In this document: in pieces, positions 17,881-29,024 of the stretch
Position numbering within the stretch: position 1 is the first letter of the stretch
Layout: every line of letters begins with the position of its first letter
Origin: Lederbergia sp. NSJ-179
GTDB lineage: Bacteria; Bacillota; Bacilli; Bacillales; Bacillaceae_C
Length of the DNA stretch: 64,000 nt
Direction: 5' to 3'
NCBI RefSeq assembly: GCF_022867885.1
Contig: NZ_JALIFP010000017.1
Location: 1 to 64,000 of the forward strand
Notes under the pieces: generated by a model
What the model was told of the DNA's origin: nothing
Databases searched by the model: none
Seen by the model: only the letters and a program-made list of their open reading frames with translations
Translations under genes and position numbers: made by a program

Positions 17881-18492
17881 ATGCCGAGAATTTCTAAAGA
17901 CCCACAGGAGCGCAGAGATGAGATTTTGAATGCCGCGATCAAGTTGTTTGCCACAAAGGGGTATGAGCATACCTCCGTCAGAGATATCGTCAAGAAAGTT
18001 GGAGTTGCGCAGGGAACGTTCTACTACTATTTTCAATCCAAAGAAGAAATCATCAATGCCGCATGTGAACGCACCTTGGCCTCACGACTTGAAAAAGCGA
18101 AGCACTTAGTCGAAAGTACTCAATGGAATGCTTTAGAGAAGCTTACACGGATCTTTACGGAAGCTTCTCCGAATGAACAAGATGTGGACGTACTTGAATA
18201 CATTCATCAAGAAAACAACATCACAATGCATCAAAAATGGATTGTTGCCGAAATTATGGCCTTACTTCCCTATGCAAAACAAATCGTTAGACAAGGTGTA
18301 GAAGAAGGGGCATTCAATGCACAGCAACCAGAACTAGCTGTAGAATTTTTACTGGTGGGCGCTTCCTTCTGGTTGGACAAAGGGATTTTTTCATGGAATG
18401 AACAAGAATATATAGAGAAAAGGCAAGCACTGACTGATATTATTGATCGTTTGCTTGTCAGTGGCCCTCACGCTTCTCTCGACTCTCAATAA
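17881..18492 (+). CDS. TetR/AcrR family transcriptional regulator
   Basis: A 203-residue repressor with a textbook helix-turn-helix (TSVRDIVKKVGVAQGTFYYYF, about residues 31-51) and a helical effector domain. AAAGGAG precedes the ATG. It is followed after 20 bases by a nitroreductase gene, so both are co-transcribed, and it faces the MFS pump across two operator palindromes. Confidence 0.88.
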   Translation: MPRISKDPQERRDEILNAAIKLFATKGYEHTSVRDIVKKVGVAQGTFYYYFQSKEEIINAACERTLASRLEKAKHLVESTQWNALEKLTRIFTEASPNEQDVDVLEYIHQENNITMHQKWIVAEIMALLPYAKQIVRQGVEEGAFNAQQPELAVEFLLVGASFWLDKGIFSWNEQEYIEKRQALTDIIDRLLVSGPHASLDSQ

Positions 18493-18512
18493 ATTTAAGG
18501 AAGGCAGGAAAC

Positions 18513-19148
18513 ATGATGACTATAACAAATACTGATTTTAACGAGGTTATTTACGGACGACGTACCATTAAAAAATACAATCCAGAAGTAAAAATAAACC
18601 GAGAGGAAATGAGCCAAATATTGAAGGAGGCAACGCTTGCGCCGTCAGCGTTCAATTTGCAGCCCTGGCGGTTTGTTGTCATTGAAAGTCAGGAAGCCAA
18701 GGAGAAGCTGCTTGAGCTTGCACCGTTTAATTCGACACAAGTTATTACCTCCTCAGCGGTCATTGCCGTGTTTGGTGATCTCGAGTTTGCGAACCGCGCC
18801 GATGAAATATACGGTAGAGCGGTGGAACTCGGCCACATGCCGCAGGAGATTAAGGAAAAAATCATTTCAACTGTCGTACCGTTATTTGATCGTTTCTCTG
18901 TACAAGAAAAGCGCGAATCCGTAATGGTTGACGGCGGACTTGTCACTATGCAATTATTGCTAACAGCTTACGCACACGGCTACGCCACCAATCCGATGTC
19001 TGGATTCAACAAAGAAAAAATTGCAGAAGCATTTGGGCTTGATGCCACGCGTTACATCCCAATCGTTATTATTTCTATTGGTAAAGCGGCGGACGAAGGC
19101 CGTCCTCCCGTTCGATTGCCAATTGATGATATCGCCCAATGGAAATAA
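18513..19148 (+). CDS. Nitroreductase family FMN oxidoreductase
   Basis: A 211-residue FMN enzyme of the NfsB/Frm2-like superfamily, using NAD(P)H to reduce nitroaromatics or quinones. FMN-binding signatures are YGRRTIKKY near the N-terminus and APSAFNLQPWRF (about 43-54). GGAAGGCAGG precedes the ATG. It sits second in a TetR operon divergent from an MFS pump, which suggests a combined reduce-and-export detoxification module. Confidence 0.85.
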   Translation: MMTITNTDFNEVIYGRRTIKKYNPEVKINREEMSQILKEATLAPSAFNLQPWRFVVIESQEAKEKLLELAPFNSTQVITSSAVIAVFGDLEFANRADEIYGRAVELGHMPQEIKEKIISTVVPLFDRFSVQEKRESVMVDGGLVTMQLLLTAYAHGYATNPMSGFNKEKIAEAFGLDATRYIPIVIISIGKAADEGRPPVRLPIDDIAQWK

Positions 19149-19202
19149 TCCAAATAAAGCTGGATAGAATATTCACGAGTCCGAAAGCATCGGTCGACAA
19201 GA

Positions 19203-19246
19203 GGGTGTCCTTAGGTCACAAAAGTGACCTAAGGACACCCCTTTTT
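19203..19246 (+). terminator. Strong rho-independent terminator
   Basis: GGGTGTCCTTAGGTCAC (19203-19219) pairs perfectly over 17 bp with 19224-19240, loop AAAA, followed by CTTTTT. It ends the TetR-nitroreductase operon. Confidence 0.9.
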
Positions 19247-19394
19247 ACTTTGAAAACCACAAGCTGCAAATTAATTGATGAAAACGGAAAACGCATTATA
19301 GGATCAGTATTTATGCGAGACTTATTTCTTTATATATGTTAAAGGACATAGGGACAGGTTTATTGTCCCAAGGTAAGGAAGTATAAAAATTGGC

Positions 19395-19545
19395 TTGTGT
19401 TGGATCCAGCTCCAGGCGCCATCGGCTCGAGGTCATAATTCCGCGCCAATAAAAGTCAAGATCGGACTTTTCTTGTCTCGGAACATTTGTTTGTCACCGA
19501 TTACGGGCGCCTTACCCTTTTCTTACAAGCGGGATGACGAACCTG
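19395..19545. repeat. Dispersed Bacillus-type intergenic repeat, copy A
   Basis: It carries GGATCCAGCTCCAGGCGCC, GCTCGAGGTCA, a stem built on AAAAGTC/GACTTTT, TTGTCTCGGAACATTTG and GGGCGCCTTACCCTTTTCTT. The same blocks recur around 44345-44515. Relatives of this GC-richer element are widespread between genes in Bacillus-group genomes, from general knowledge. Function unknown. The rest of 19246-19790 has no gene. Confidence 0.6.
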
Positions 19546-19805
19546 TCCCCGCGTCTCTCAGTATGGTTCATTAGAGCAAATTTTATTTAAAAGTTAATCC
19601 TTTGCAATAGATGAAATGATTTTCCAGCTTTATTCAGCAAACGGGTGCTTACCTACAGTATAAAAAGAAGTGGTATGTAACGTTTTTAAAGTGAAGTATT
19701 ACTTCTTTTTTCATATCGAGAGTTACAACCAAGTAATCCTAAAATGAATATTTTTCAGAAGGTGGTAAAACATACTGACAAATATAAAGCATGAGGAGTG
19801 ATCAA

Positions 19806-20822
19806 ATGTCAACAGGACATATACCGATAACATCATCCGAGCTTGCAACCCTTTGGATCATTTATCAAAAAAAGACCATGATGGTAAGAGTGATTGAATC
19901 TTTTTTATCACATAACCAAGATCCAGAAGCTACAGAAATATTGAAAACATTTTACGAAGGAGAAAGTAATTTTGTTAATGAACTAAGTAAACTTTTTAAA
20001 CAGGAGGGGGCAGCAGTTCCAATTGGGTTTACAGAAAATGATGTAAACCTTCATGCGCCACAATTGTTTGATGACATTTATGAGGTGATGTATTTACGTA
20101 CGATGATGAAAATTGCTTCAGGTTTACATGCATTACATATAACGATGAGTTACCGGAAAGACATCACGGATTTATACAAAAGGTGCTCAGCATTTGCGGA
20201 GGATATCTATGAAAAAACGACACAGTTTTTGCTAAGCAAAGGTGTACTTCCAAAATCCCCGGCTGTCACCTTACCCAACCATGTTGAATTTGCTGAGTCA
20301 AAGGATTATCGGTCAGGGTTTAAAATCACGGGTCACAGGAGATCATTAAATACAGTTGAAGTCGCTTATCTATACCAAGCGATTGAAGTGAATGTAGACG
20401 GAATGAAATTAATGACAGGCTTTGCTCAAGTAGCTAAGATAAAAGATATTCGGAAACACTTTTTCCGAGGTAAAGAGTTGTCTAAAACAATCATTACAAA
20501 ATCCAGCGAAATATTATTGGACAGTGATATTAATCCTCCATCCACACCAGCAGGTAGGGTTACAGATTCAACAATGTCGCCTTTTTCGGATAAGCTTATG
20601 ATTTATAATACGTCCTTATTGAGTAGTTTTGGCTTAGGCAGCGATGCTATAGGTACGTCCTTCAGTCTAAGGAAAGACTTACCTTTAAAAATGATACCAA
20701 TTGTTAAAGATATTTTCGACTTTGCAAATGAGGGAGGAGACCTCATGATTCAACATGGTTTGATGGAGGAACCACCTCCAATGGAGGATAGAACCCAATT
20801 ATCAAAAGGACAGGGTAAATAA
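19806..20822 (+). CDS. DUF3231 family protein, two tandem domains
   Basis: A 338-residue protein with two copies of a helical, ferritin-like domain: residues about 1-165 (SSELATLWIIYQKKTMMVRV) and 175-325 (NTVEVAYLYQAIEVNVDGMK). DUF3231 proteins are common in spore formers and are related to the CotF-like coat proteins, so a sporulation or surface role is likely but not shown. The ATG at 19806 is chosen over 19791 because GAGGAG precedes it by seven bases. A single gene between terminators. Confidence 0.75.
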   Translation: MSTGHIPITSSELATLWIIYQKKTMMVRVIESFLSHNQDPEATEILKTFYEGESNFVNELSKLFKQEGAAVPIGFTENDVNLHAPQLFDDIYEVMYLRTMMKIASGLHALHITMSYRKDITDLYKRCSAFAEDIYEKTTQFLLSKGVLPKSPAVTLPNHVEFAESKDYRSGFKITGHRRSLNTVEVAYLYQAIEVNVDGMKLMTGFAQVAKIKDIRKHFFRGKELSKTIITKSSEILLDSDINPPSTPAGRVTDSTMSPFSDKLMIYNTSLLSSFGLGSDAIGTSFSLRKDLPLKMIPIVKDIFDFANEGGDLMIQHGLMEEPPPMEDRTQLSKGQGK

Positions 20823-20833
20823 AGACTAAGATC

Positions 20834-20864
20834 GGGCAATGCTGAATTATGTTGCCCTTCTTTT
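20834..20864 (+). terminator. Terminator after the DUF3231 gene
   Basis: GGGCAA (20834-20839), a 12-base loop, TTGCCC (20852-20857) and TTCTTTT. Confidence 0.65.
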
Positions 20865-20909
20865 GCAGTAAAAAAGTTATAACCAGTAGAATCAGTTGGA
20901 CGGGATTAT

Positions 20910-21404
20910 ATGAACCGGAAAAATAAATATGAGAAACTGTTTTGGAGTATTGTGTTACCGGGTCTTGGTCAAATTCTAAACGGCAGATTTCTAAAGGGAC
21001 TACTCCTCATTGCTTTGGTGTTTCTGGTTAATGTTCAGTCCAATTTTCACCAAATTATATTATTAAGTTTTCATGGGAGTATCAATGAAGCCATTGAGAA
21101 AACGAATTATGCATGGTTGATGTTTTACCCTTGCCTGATTATTTTTGCAATATGGGATGCTTGGAAAGACGCTGGAGGTGGAAGGCATCCTCATTCTTTT
21201 CTTCCCTTTGTATTTACAGCCTATTGGGTAACGGTTGGTGTGATTTATTCTACAAAATTCACTTTATTTGGGATGTTATGGGGGCCTGTTTGGCTACCCA
21301 TCCTATTTGTAATACCGGGATTGGCCTCGGGATTTCTCATCATGTTACTGTTATTGAAATATAAAAAGTTTCTTAACGTAGGGTCGGGCGAATGTGAAAA
21401 GTAA
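20910..21404 (+). CDS. Small multi-pass membrane protein of unknown function
   Basis: A 164-residue protein with about four hydrophobic helices. The N-terminal motif LPGLGQILNGRFLKGLLL is that of small membrane proteins in Bacillus annotated only as hypothetical. The ATG lies after a poor ribosome site (GGACGGGA). No partner gene is evident. Function unknown. Confidence 0.6.
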   Translation: MNRKNKYEKLFWSIVLPGLGQILNGRFLKGLLLIALVFLVNVQSNFHQIILLSFHGSINEAIEKTNYAWLMFYPCLIIFAIWDAWKDAGGGRHPHSFLPFVFTAYWVTVGVIYSTKFTLFGMLWGPVWLPILFVIPGLASGFLIMLLLLKYKKFLNVGSGECEK

Positions 21405-21485
21405 ACAACTATTTTTGAAATCAGCCGCATTTATCAACGGAATAATGTGGCTTCACCCCTTCAAAAGGGGACAACTTTATTGTCA

Positions 21486-21953
21486 TTACGCATTAAGTTG
21501 TTGTAGTAATCTTGATATTTGTAACTGATTTCTAAAATGAATCAATCTTTTTTCTGCAATTTCATCTGTAACGTTATATTGGTTTTTTATAAAAGGTATA
21601 GCTTCGGGTATACTTGCAATTTGATCTTTTATTAACGATTTTTGTAGCATGAAAGTAGGAACACAGAAGTGTAATGCAAAGTTATTTGCTTTCCATTCTT
21701 GATATTCGAGAAAAAGGCTATTTATATTTATAATTTGGTTTCCATATTGAAATAGAACATGACAAAGTTCATATGCAAAATCTTCCCATTGTTCTTCGGA
21801 CGATAAACGTGAATCAATAATAATTTCACCTTTATAGGCTCTACTTGAAATGTTTATAAAATGAACTTTAATGTCTAGTGAATTAGCTATTTCTAAGATG
21901 TCTAATTGTCCTGGGTGATATATATCTAAATGGGAATAATTCACTAAGAGCAT
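21486..21953 (-). CDS. ImmA/IrrE-like protein with a degenerate metalloprotease motif
   Basis: 155 residues. The body resembles the ImmA/IrrE (DUF955) domain, the zinc proteases that relieve repression in mobile elements and stress responses. The expected HExxH is FAYELCH: the first zinc His is Tyr, so it is probably not a protease. The start (ATG 21953) has no visible ribosome site and the N-terminus seems short. No partner HTH repressor lies nearby. It is best seen as a decayed or repurposed gene from a lost mobile element. Confidence 0.6.
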   Translation of the reverse strand: MLLVNYSHLDIYHPGQLDILEIANSLDIKVHFINISSRAYKGEIIIDSRLSSEEQWEDFAYELCHVLFQYGNQIININSLFLEYQEWKANNFALHFCVPTFMLQKSLIKDQIASIPEAIPFIKNQYNVTDEIAEKRLIHFRNQLQISRLLQQLNA

Positions 21954-22348
21954 TTGAATTGAAAACGTTGATTTGACTGCATCTCGATGGTACGTAAAAT
22001 AGATGAAACAATCAAAAATGAATAGGTTCTACGCCAAAATCCCGCCAGAGGAAATGGAGAAAAATGAGAGATATTGTGTAAAAGCAATATCTCCTTTTTT
22101 ATTTCCTATTTATTTTAAACCTGCGTTCCCGGAATTTATAACGAGGATTTTTGGTGAAAGCCTTTATTCACAGCGTTTATAATGATTTCCCTTCATAATA
22201 CCATGTTATATATTAATAATATTATAACGAGGTAAAGTCCTTTATTTTATGGAACAGGCAAACGTTACAAGAAAAAATCTTTTTACTGGTATAAAGAGGT
22301 CATCGAAACAGATGGCGAAAATCTATAAATACAGGAGTAGGAAAAAAG
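21954..22348. other. Intergenic region before the PTS gene
   Basis: It holds a terminator at 22068-22100 and an AT-rich leader to the PTS gene with TATTAATAATATTATAA at about 22211. No antiterminator hairpin of the BglG type could be made out with confidence. Confidence 0.4.
22068..22100 (+). terminator. Terminator hairpin
   Basis: GAGATATTG (22068-22076) and CAATATCTC (22085-22093) with a T6 run. No gene lies directly upstream on the plus strand, so it may be left over from a lost gene. Confidence 0.75.
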
Positions 22349-24300
<1,952 letters not shown>

Positions 24301-24317
24301 TGTTGCGAGCTCCCCGT

Positions 24318-24360
24318 AAAGACCACCCGTTCACAGACGAACGGGTGGTCTTTGTGTTTT
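24318..24360 (+). terminator. Strong terminator after the PTS gene
   Basis: AAAGACCACCCGTTC (24318-24332) and GAACGGGTGGTCTTT (24339-24353), a perfect 15-bp stem, followed by GTGTTTT. Confidence 0.85.
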
Positions 24361-24399
24361 CGGTAACTTTTAGTAAAAAATATAATCTCTATAGTCTAA

Positions 24400-24903
24400 T
24401 ACCCATTCAACCCAGTAAGGGGTACAGCCAACATTTTAACGTTTCCCTAATGTTACCCCGTTTATTACAAGCCTGTCGCACCTGTTTTTAATAGTCGTCC
24501 CGGCAACCCGCCACGCTTATATGGTTGGTCTTTGCTGGTTGTTGCCATCCCAGCTGGAAGTAGGACCTTCTCGTCGTTATCTCTGAAAGTCTTTCCCTGG
24601 ATGCCAAAACCCCTCCCTCGGCAGCTTCTATGGTGCACTTGACCATTTCTACCCATAGAACATCGACCTTCCCCACTAACTCACTAGGTCGGCGCTTCGC
24701 ATTCCCTTTATAAACAGTTTTAAAAGGTACGTGTTTTCGGGGCTGCAGTATTCGTTAAAGCCTTTTGGCCTCCAGATTTGCTCACCACTCTAACTATTCC
24801 GACTCTTACTCTCTCTGTGTAGAGTTAAGCCGCAGTGACTTTTACTTCCAAGCAGAACGTGGTTTATTACCTCCCCACGTTTTGGATATGCTAGTCAGCT
24901 CTC
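24400..24903. mobile_element. GC-richer insert of unknown type
   Basis: About 500 bases with no plausible gene. A hand count of 24481-24900 gives 201 G/C in 420, clearly above the AT-rich neighbours. Its right edge coincides with the point where a DeoR gene loses its N-terminal half, so it appears to be inserted or rearranged DNA. Near the left edge GGGGTACAGCCAACATT can pair with AATGTTACCCC. A group II intron or other structured-RNA relic is possible; no diagnostic domain was found. Confidence 0.35.
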
Positions 24904-25191
24904 AATGAGGCAGAGATTCTGAACCATATTTCTTTTGATGTTGTATTTATCGGAGCAGCTGGTTTGAAAAATGGGATAATCAGTTTTGAGGATCAAGAAG
25001 ATGCTTATTTGAAACAATTAGTCTTAAAGAATGCCAAAGTCAAAATTTTATTAGCAGAAACCAGTAAATTTGAAAAATCGGTTACTTTTTCGATAGGGGA
25101 TATTAGTGAATTTGATTATTTTATAACGAATGAAAACTCAGCTGTTTCAGAGTCTAGCTTAGAAAACTCTAGTTTAAAAATAATTTATTAA
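24904..25191 (+). pseudogene. DeoR regulator, C-terminal remnant
   Basis: An open frame of 95 codons without a start: ILNHISFDVVFIGAAGLKNG, EDAYLKQLVLKNAKVKILLA and FDYFITNE match the sugar-phosphate sensing (DeoRC) domain of DeoR regulators. The helix-turn-helix half is missing at the junction with the insert at 24400-24903. It once probably controlled the neighbouring PTS gene and HAD phosphatase. Confidence 0.75.
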
Positions 25192-25208
25192 CAAGGGGAT
25201 GGAAACCA

Positions 25209-26039
25209 TTGGAAAAGAACATAAAGCTAGTGATGAGCGATATCGATGGCACAATCCTAGATGATAAGCATGTGGTAGATAGTAACTTGAAAGAGAGTTT
25301 AAAATTGTTAAAAGATCAAGATGTTCCCTTCGTTCTAGCATCTGCACGCTCCCCTAGAGGGATGTATCCAATTGTGGAGGAATTGGAGATTACTGATAAT
25401 CCAATTGCTTGTTATAATGGTGCACTTGTTTTAAAAAATGCCAAACTGGATGATTATACGCCGATTCTTAGTCATGAGTTGAATAAAGATGAAGTTCGAA
25501 TATTAATTGATATCACAAAACATGAGTTTCCGCATCTATCCATAAATCTCTATTCTGGAAGAGATTGGTATGTAGATAAGTATGACAAATGGGCTAAAAT
25601 CGAGGCTTCTATTACTAATGAACAACCGATTGTCAAAAATTTGCAGTTATTGATGTTGCAAACAGTACTACCTCTCCATAAACTTCTGTTGATTGGAAGT
25701 CCGGAAGAGATTGTGTTGCTTCAAAAATATTGGCCTAACTTGCAGTTAAAAACCAGTTCATTTTATTTATCGAAAGAGAATTATTTAGAGGTAACTCATT
25801 GTGATGTTTCAAAGGAAAAGGCGCTTATGGAATTAACTGATTATTACAAAGTCCCTTTAGAAAAAACAATGACAATCGGTGACAATTTTAATGATATTCC
25901 TATGTTATCTTTAGCGGGAATAGGAATTTCTATGGCTAATGCTCCTGAAGAAGTTCAAAAAAGTGCAGATGTGAAGATCAGGGGTAATAATGAGAATGGT
26001 GTGTCGGAAGCTTTGAAAAAATATGTTATAAATGTATGA
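25209..26039 (+). CDS. HAD-superfamily Cof-type phosphatase
   Basis: A 276-residue hydrolase of the Cof/YidA class that dephosphorylates sugar phosphates and similar metabolites. Motif I is SDIDGTILDD (Asp nucleophile and acid-base Asp), motif IV is GDNFNDIPML, and a C2 cap lies between. TTG start at 25209, with AAGGGGA nine bases upstream. It follows the DeoR relic by 17 bases, so it was probably part of a PTS-DeoR-HAD sugar operon. Confidence 0.85.
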   Translation: MEKNIKLVMSDIDGTILDDKHVVDSNLKESLKLLKDQDVPFVLASARSPRGMYPIVEELEITDNPIACYNGALVLKNAKLDDYTPILSHELNKDEVRILIDITKHEFPHLSINLYSGRDWYVDKYDKWAKIEASITNEQPIVKNLQLLMLQTVLPLHKLLLIGSPEEIVLLQKYWPNLQLKTSSFYLSKENYLEVTHCDVSKEKALMELTDYYKVPLEKTMTIGDNFNDIPMLSLAGIGISMANAPEEVQKSADVKIRGNNENGVSEALKKYVINV

Positions 26040-26554
26040 TAGATTTATTTTAGCAAATGTTAAACGATTCAATAACGGATGAATCATCTGGAAAATATAA
26101 AGGTGCCTTCATGAGTATGATAGGGACCAGAAGAAAAGCTATTTAGTTTCATTTGAAAATGGGTTATTTACGACTTTACTTGGATTTACTGAAAGAATTT
26201 TTCCTGTCCTACGAGGAATTTCAGGAGAAAGGCTCCCGAAGTCTGTCCCCATGAGTTGGATTTCCGGCTAAGTGAAGAATAACAATAACCATGGATGGAG
26301 TATGGCCTGTCTATTAACTACCCGCCACTTACCGATCTTTAGGTATGATTGAAGTGGAGGCGAGGCTTGCAAGTGAAAAGGGATACAGTTCAACGTCCGT
26401 TTCTAACAAAATGAAAATAATAGTAAAATAGTTATCAGTGGTAGAATAAGTTAATATGAATTCAATAATTTTGTTGAAGATTTCACTTTTTTGATAAACA
26501 TTCCTAAAGCTAGGATATAATGGTAGTAATACCTTTTTGTGAAGAGGTGTAGTG
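26040..26554. other. Intergenic region without a recognisable gene
   Basis: Nothing could be assigned. Short frames without starts occur (for example around 26140-26270), likely decayed coding DNA. Confidence 0.4.
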
Positions 26555-26809
26555 ATGAGAAAAATGACTTTAGATGAGATTAATAAAAGGATACAAGCAA
26601 AAAGGCAATCCGTTGATTATGCAGCTAATAAGTTTCGTTCCAAAAGCGAAGATGAAGGCTGGACTAAGGGGAGAGTTCGCCCAAGAGATCGTGATGAAAT
26701 TTTAGCACTCAACCGTTTGGCGCGCTTAAAAATTCGAAAGGCCTTAAAGACTGGTGAAGTGCAATACGACAAGGAAAGCCGGGTGTTTAGCGTTGATAAA
26801 TATAGATAA
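26555..26809 (+). CDS. Small basic protein, possible partner of a nucleotidyltransferase
   Basis: 84 residues, charged and helical at the N-terminus (LDEINKRIQAKRQSVDYAAN). No known domain recognised. ATG 26555 follows GAAGAGGTG. The next gene begins inside its last codons (TTG 26793), so the two are translationally coupled, an arrangement usual for toxin-antitoxin or other obligate pairs. Confidence 0.55.
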   Translation: MRKMTLDEINKRIQAKRQSVDYAANKFRSKSEDEGWTKGRVRPRDRDEILALNRLARLKIRKALKTGEVQYDKESRVFSVDKYR

Positions 26810-27365
26810 AGCTAAAGAATCCTTATTTGCTTTAAAAAACAAACCAAAATTTGAACGAATGCTTCATACAGCGGCAATTTTTACTGAATTGATGGAACAG
26901 CAGAACATTGAACCAATCATTGTCGGTGGATTGTCCGTCGAAATCTACTCATTAAATGGATATACCACTCATGATATTGATTTTGTCCTTGATGGGTATG
27001 ACAAAGCTAACGATATTTTACATTCTTTAGGATTTGAGAAAATTGGAAAAGACTGGTTTCATCCTGAAATAGGTGTTTCAGTGGAAATTCCAGATAATTA
27101 TTTAGCTGGGGATTATGGGAAAGTCACAACTGTACCAGTAGGAAAACGAAAAGTAAATGTGATTGGGATTGAGGATATTATATTGGATCGATTACGCGCC
27201 GCGGTACATTGGAAAAGTGCACAAGATCGAGAATGGGGATTTCGTTTATTTTTAATGTATATGGAAGATATTGATTTGGATTATATGGAGTCGAAGTTAG
27301 AAACACCTACAGAAAAGATTGAATTAGATCATTGGCGTAATGAAGCCAAGTATGAAAAAGAATGA
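26793..27365 (+). CDS. MNT-fold nucleotidyltransferase-like protein
   Basis: 190 residues. The motif VGGLSVEIYSLNGY with THDIDFVL gives the GGx and DxD elements of minimal nucleotidyltransferases (DUF6036/AbiEii-like group). The TTG start at 26793 overlaps the previous gene; the remainder of the frame from 26754 is an out-of-frame overlap. Members act as antitoxins, toxins that modify tRNA, or resistance enzymes. Which applies here cannot be read. It forms a two-gene unit with the 84-residue protein. Confidence 0.65.
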   Translation: MINIDKAKESLFALKNKPKFERMLHTAAIFTELMEQQNIEPIIVGGLSVEIYSLNGYTTHDIDFVLDGYDKANDILHSLGFEKIGKDWFHPEIGVSVEIPDNYLAGDYGKVTTVPVGKRKVNVIGIEDIILDRLRAAVHWKSAQDREWGFRLFLMYMEDIDLDYMESKLETPTEKIELDHWRNEAKYEKE

Positions 27366-27677
27366 ATGGATTATTTACAAAAAGGACATTAAATCCTAAA
27401 ATCAATTACATTACAGGGCTCGGGACATTGCACTTTTATTTTTTATAGTCCCTTTCGGAATGAGAGGGACTGCGTCTTCAGATCCGAGGATGCTCTTGTG
27501 ATATAGATAATAGAATGTCTTTTGTGAATACTGATCAACAACTAAGCCTAGATTAAGCCTCCTCGCTACTCGCGGGGAGAACAGAAACGGAAGGACCTTA
27601 CGTATGATAAAAAGTCCTCCTCTACTATAATGACAAAGGTTTCGCAAGCCAATGTTAGGCAGAGGAGGACATCCATA
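27366..27677. other. Upstream region of the IS200-like remnant
   Basis: No gene. It includes CTCCTCGCTACTCGCGGGGAG (about 27560), a small hairpin of the kind seen at IS200/IS605 ends, and should contain the left end of that element. Confidence 0.4.
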
Positions 27678-27821
27678 GTGGATATATCAAGTTTATCACA
27701 TATAAAGTGGAATTGCACGTCACCTATTGCGTTTATTCCTAAATATAGACGGCGATTTATACATGGAAAACTTAGAAAAAATATTCGAGAAATAAGCAAA
27801 AGCTATGTGAGGAAATTGTAG
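27678..27821 (+). pseudogene. IS200/IS605 TnpA transposase, N-terminal remnant
   Basis: GTG start with GAGGAGG 10 bases upstream. The product reads LSHIKWNCTSPIAFIPKYRR then GKLRKNIREI and stops after 47 codons. This is the N-terminus of a Y1 HUH transposase (normally about 130-155 residues); the HUH and Tyr motifs are missing. Confidence 0.7.
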
Positions 27822-28024
27822 AATGATGTGTTCTATATTCTAGTTCCAGTTTTTCAGATTCAGGCATATAAAGCTGACTGAATCTAATTCAATAAAGGAA
27901 TTCAATGAAGTTCATTTCTTCACCTTCGTTTTATGAGATCGACATAGTTCTAGGTATTTAGAAAAAGTATGTGAAGTTTTCTTTCTTATGATTTTTCACT
28001 CTGTATCTCTGGAAAAGGTCATAT

Positions 28025-28345
28025 TCATTCATCAGAGTAACGTTTTGAGAGCTTCTTCTTATGAGAATTAAATACTTCTTCTAAAGAGATATTATATTTA
28101 TTAGCGATCACGATTACGTTACCTAATACATCTCCTAGCTCTTCTACTAAAGCCTCTCTGCTGTTTATATATGATTCTGTTACTTCGTCCGGTCTGTCCC
28201 TCCCAATTTCAAGGGCTCTAATGGCTCGTGCTACTTCTCCAGTTTCCTCTGCTAAAAAGCCAATTCGAATAAAAATATCTAGCTCAGACCAGCCTCTATT
28301 TTCATAATAATCATTTACCCATTGTTGAAATTCAGTTACATCCAT
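28025..28345 (-). CDS. MazG-like nucleotide pyrophosphohydrolase
   Basis: A 106-residue all-alpha NTP pyrophosphatase. Metal-binding motif EETGEV (about 33-38) and EELGDVLGN (about 68-76) supply the ExxE and ExxD residues. Cleans up unwanted nucleotides or regulates NTP pools. AAGGAG lies about ten bases before the ATG. It is divergent from the LOG gene, with a shared promoter region of about 100 bases. Confidence 0.82.
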   Translation of the reverse strand: MDVTEFQQWVNDYYENRGWSELDIFIRIGFLAEETGEVARAIRALEIGRDRPDEVTESYINSREALVEELGDVLGNVIVIANKYNISLEEVFNSHKKKLSKRYSDE

Positions 28346-28380
28346 TTTATCTCACTCCTTACATTCCACTATTGTAAAGT

Positions 28381-28409
28381 TTAACAAATTATCAAGACTT
28401 TTGTATAAT
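28381..28409 (+). promoter_or_regulatory. Sigma-A-type promoter for the LOG gene
   Basis: TTAACA (28381-28386), 17 bases, TATAAT (28404-28409), 34 bases before the ATG of the LOG gene. Confidence 0.6.
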
Positions 28410-28442
28410 ATAAACGCTGGATTTGTTAGGGGGACGATCATA

Positions 28443-29024
28443 ATGAAAAGCATAGCGGTATTTTGTGGTTCAAGTAATGGAGCATCTAATATTTATATAG
28501 ACAGTGCCAAAAAACTTGGTAAAGAACTGGCTAAACGCGATATTACACTTGTTTATGGTGGAGCTAGTATTGGTGTTATGGGAGCAGTTGCCGATGCTGT
28601 TTTAGGTGAAGGCGGTCAAGTCATTGGAATTATACCTAGTTTTTTAGAGCAGAGAGAAATATCTCATAAAAGATTATCAAAACTGATAGTTGTTGATTCT
28701 ATGCATGAGAGAAAGGCTAAAATGGCAGAGCTTGCAGATGGGTTTGTCGCTTTACCAGGTGGGCCAGGGACATTAGAAGAGTTTTTTGAGATTTTCACAT
28801 GGGCTCAATTAGGACTTCATCAAAAACCTTGTGGTCTTCTAAATATTAATCATTACTTTGATCCTCTCGTTGAACTGTTTAATCATATGGCAAAGGAACA
28901 ATTTTTACATGAAAAGTATCGCTCAATGGCACTTATAGACGTTGAACCAAATCGGTTACTTGAAAAATTTGATTCTTATGAACCACCAACCATAAAAACT
29001 TACATGAATGAAAAACAGAGTTAA
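28443..29024 (+). CDS. LOG family protein (nucleoside monophosphate phosphoribohydrolase)
   Basis: A 193-residue Rossmann-fold enzyme of the TIGR00730/LOG family, which hydrolyses N6-modified AMP to base plus ribose 5-phosphate. Signature GGxGTxxE is ALPGGPGTLEEFFE; the N-terminal SIAVFCGSSNGAS and YGGASIGVMG loops bind the nucleotide. ATG 28443 with GGGGGAC upstream; the frame extends to 28401 but without a ribosome site. Confidence 0.87.
   Translation: MKSIAVFCGSSNGASNIYIDSAKKLGKELAKRDITLVYGGASIGVMGAVADAVLGEGGQVIGIIPSFLEQREISHKRLSKLIVVDSMHERKAKMAELADGFVALPGGPGTLEEFFEIFTWAQLGLHQKPCGLLNINHYFDPLVELFNHMAKEQFLHEKYRSMALIDVEPNRLLEKFDSYEPPTIKTYMNEKQS

Noticed and set aside
24465-24676. Open minus-strand frames of about 60 codons in the GC-richer insert
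   Set aside because: No ribosome site or recognisable motif; chance frames in GC-richer DNA.
24400-24903. Insert as a group II intron 5' end (GTGCG on the minus strand near 24480)
   Set aside because: A five-base match is not diagnostic and there is no domain V or RT gene; left as unknown insert.
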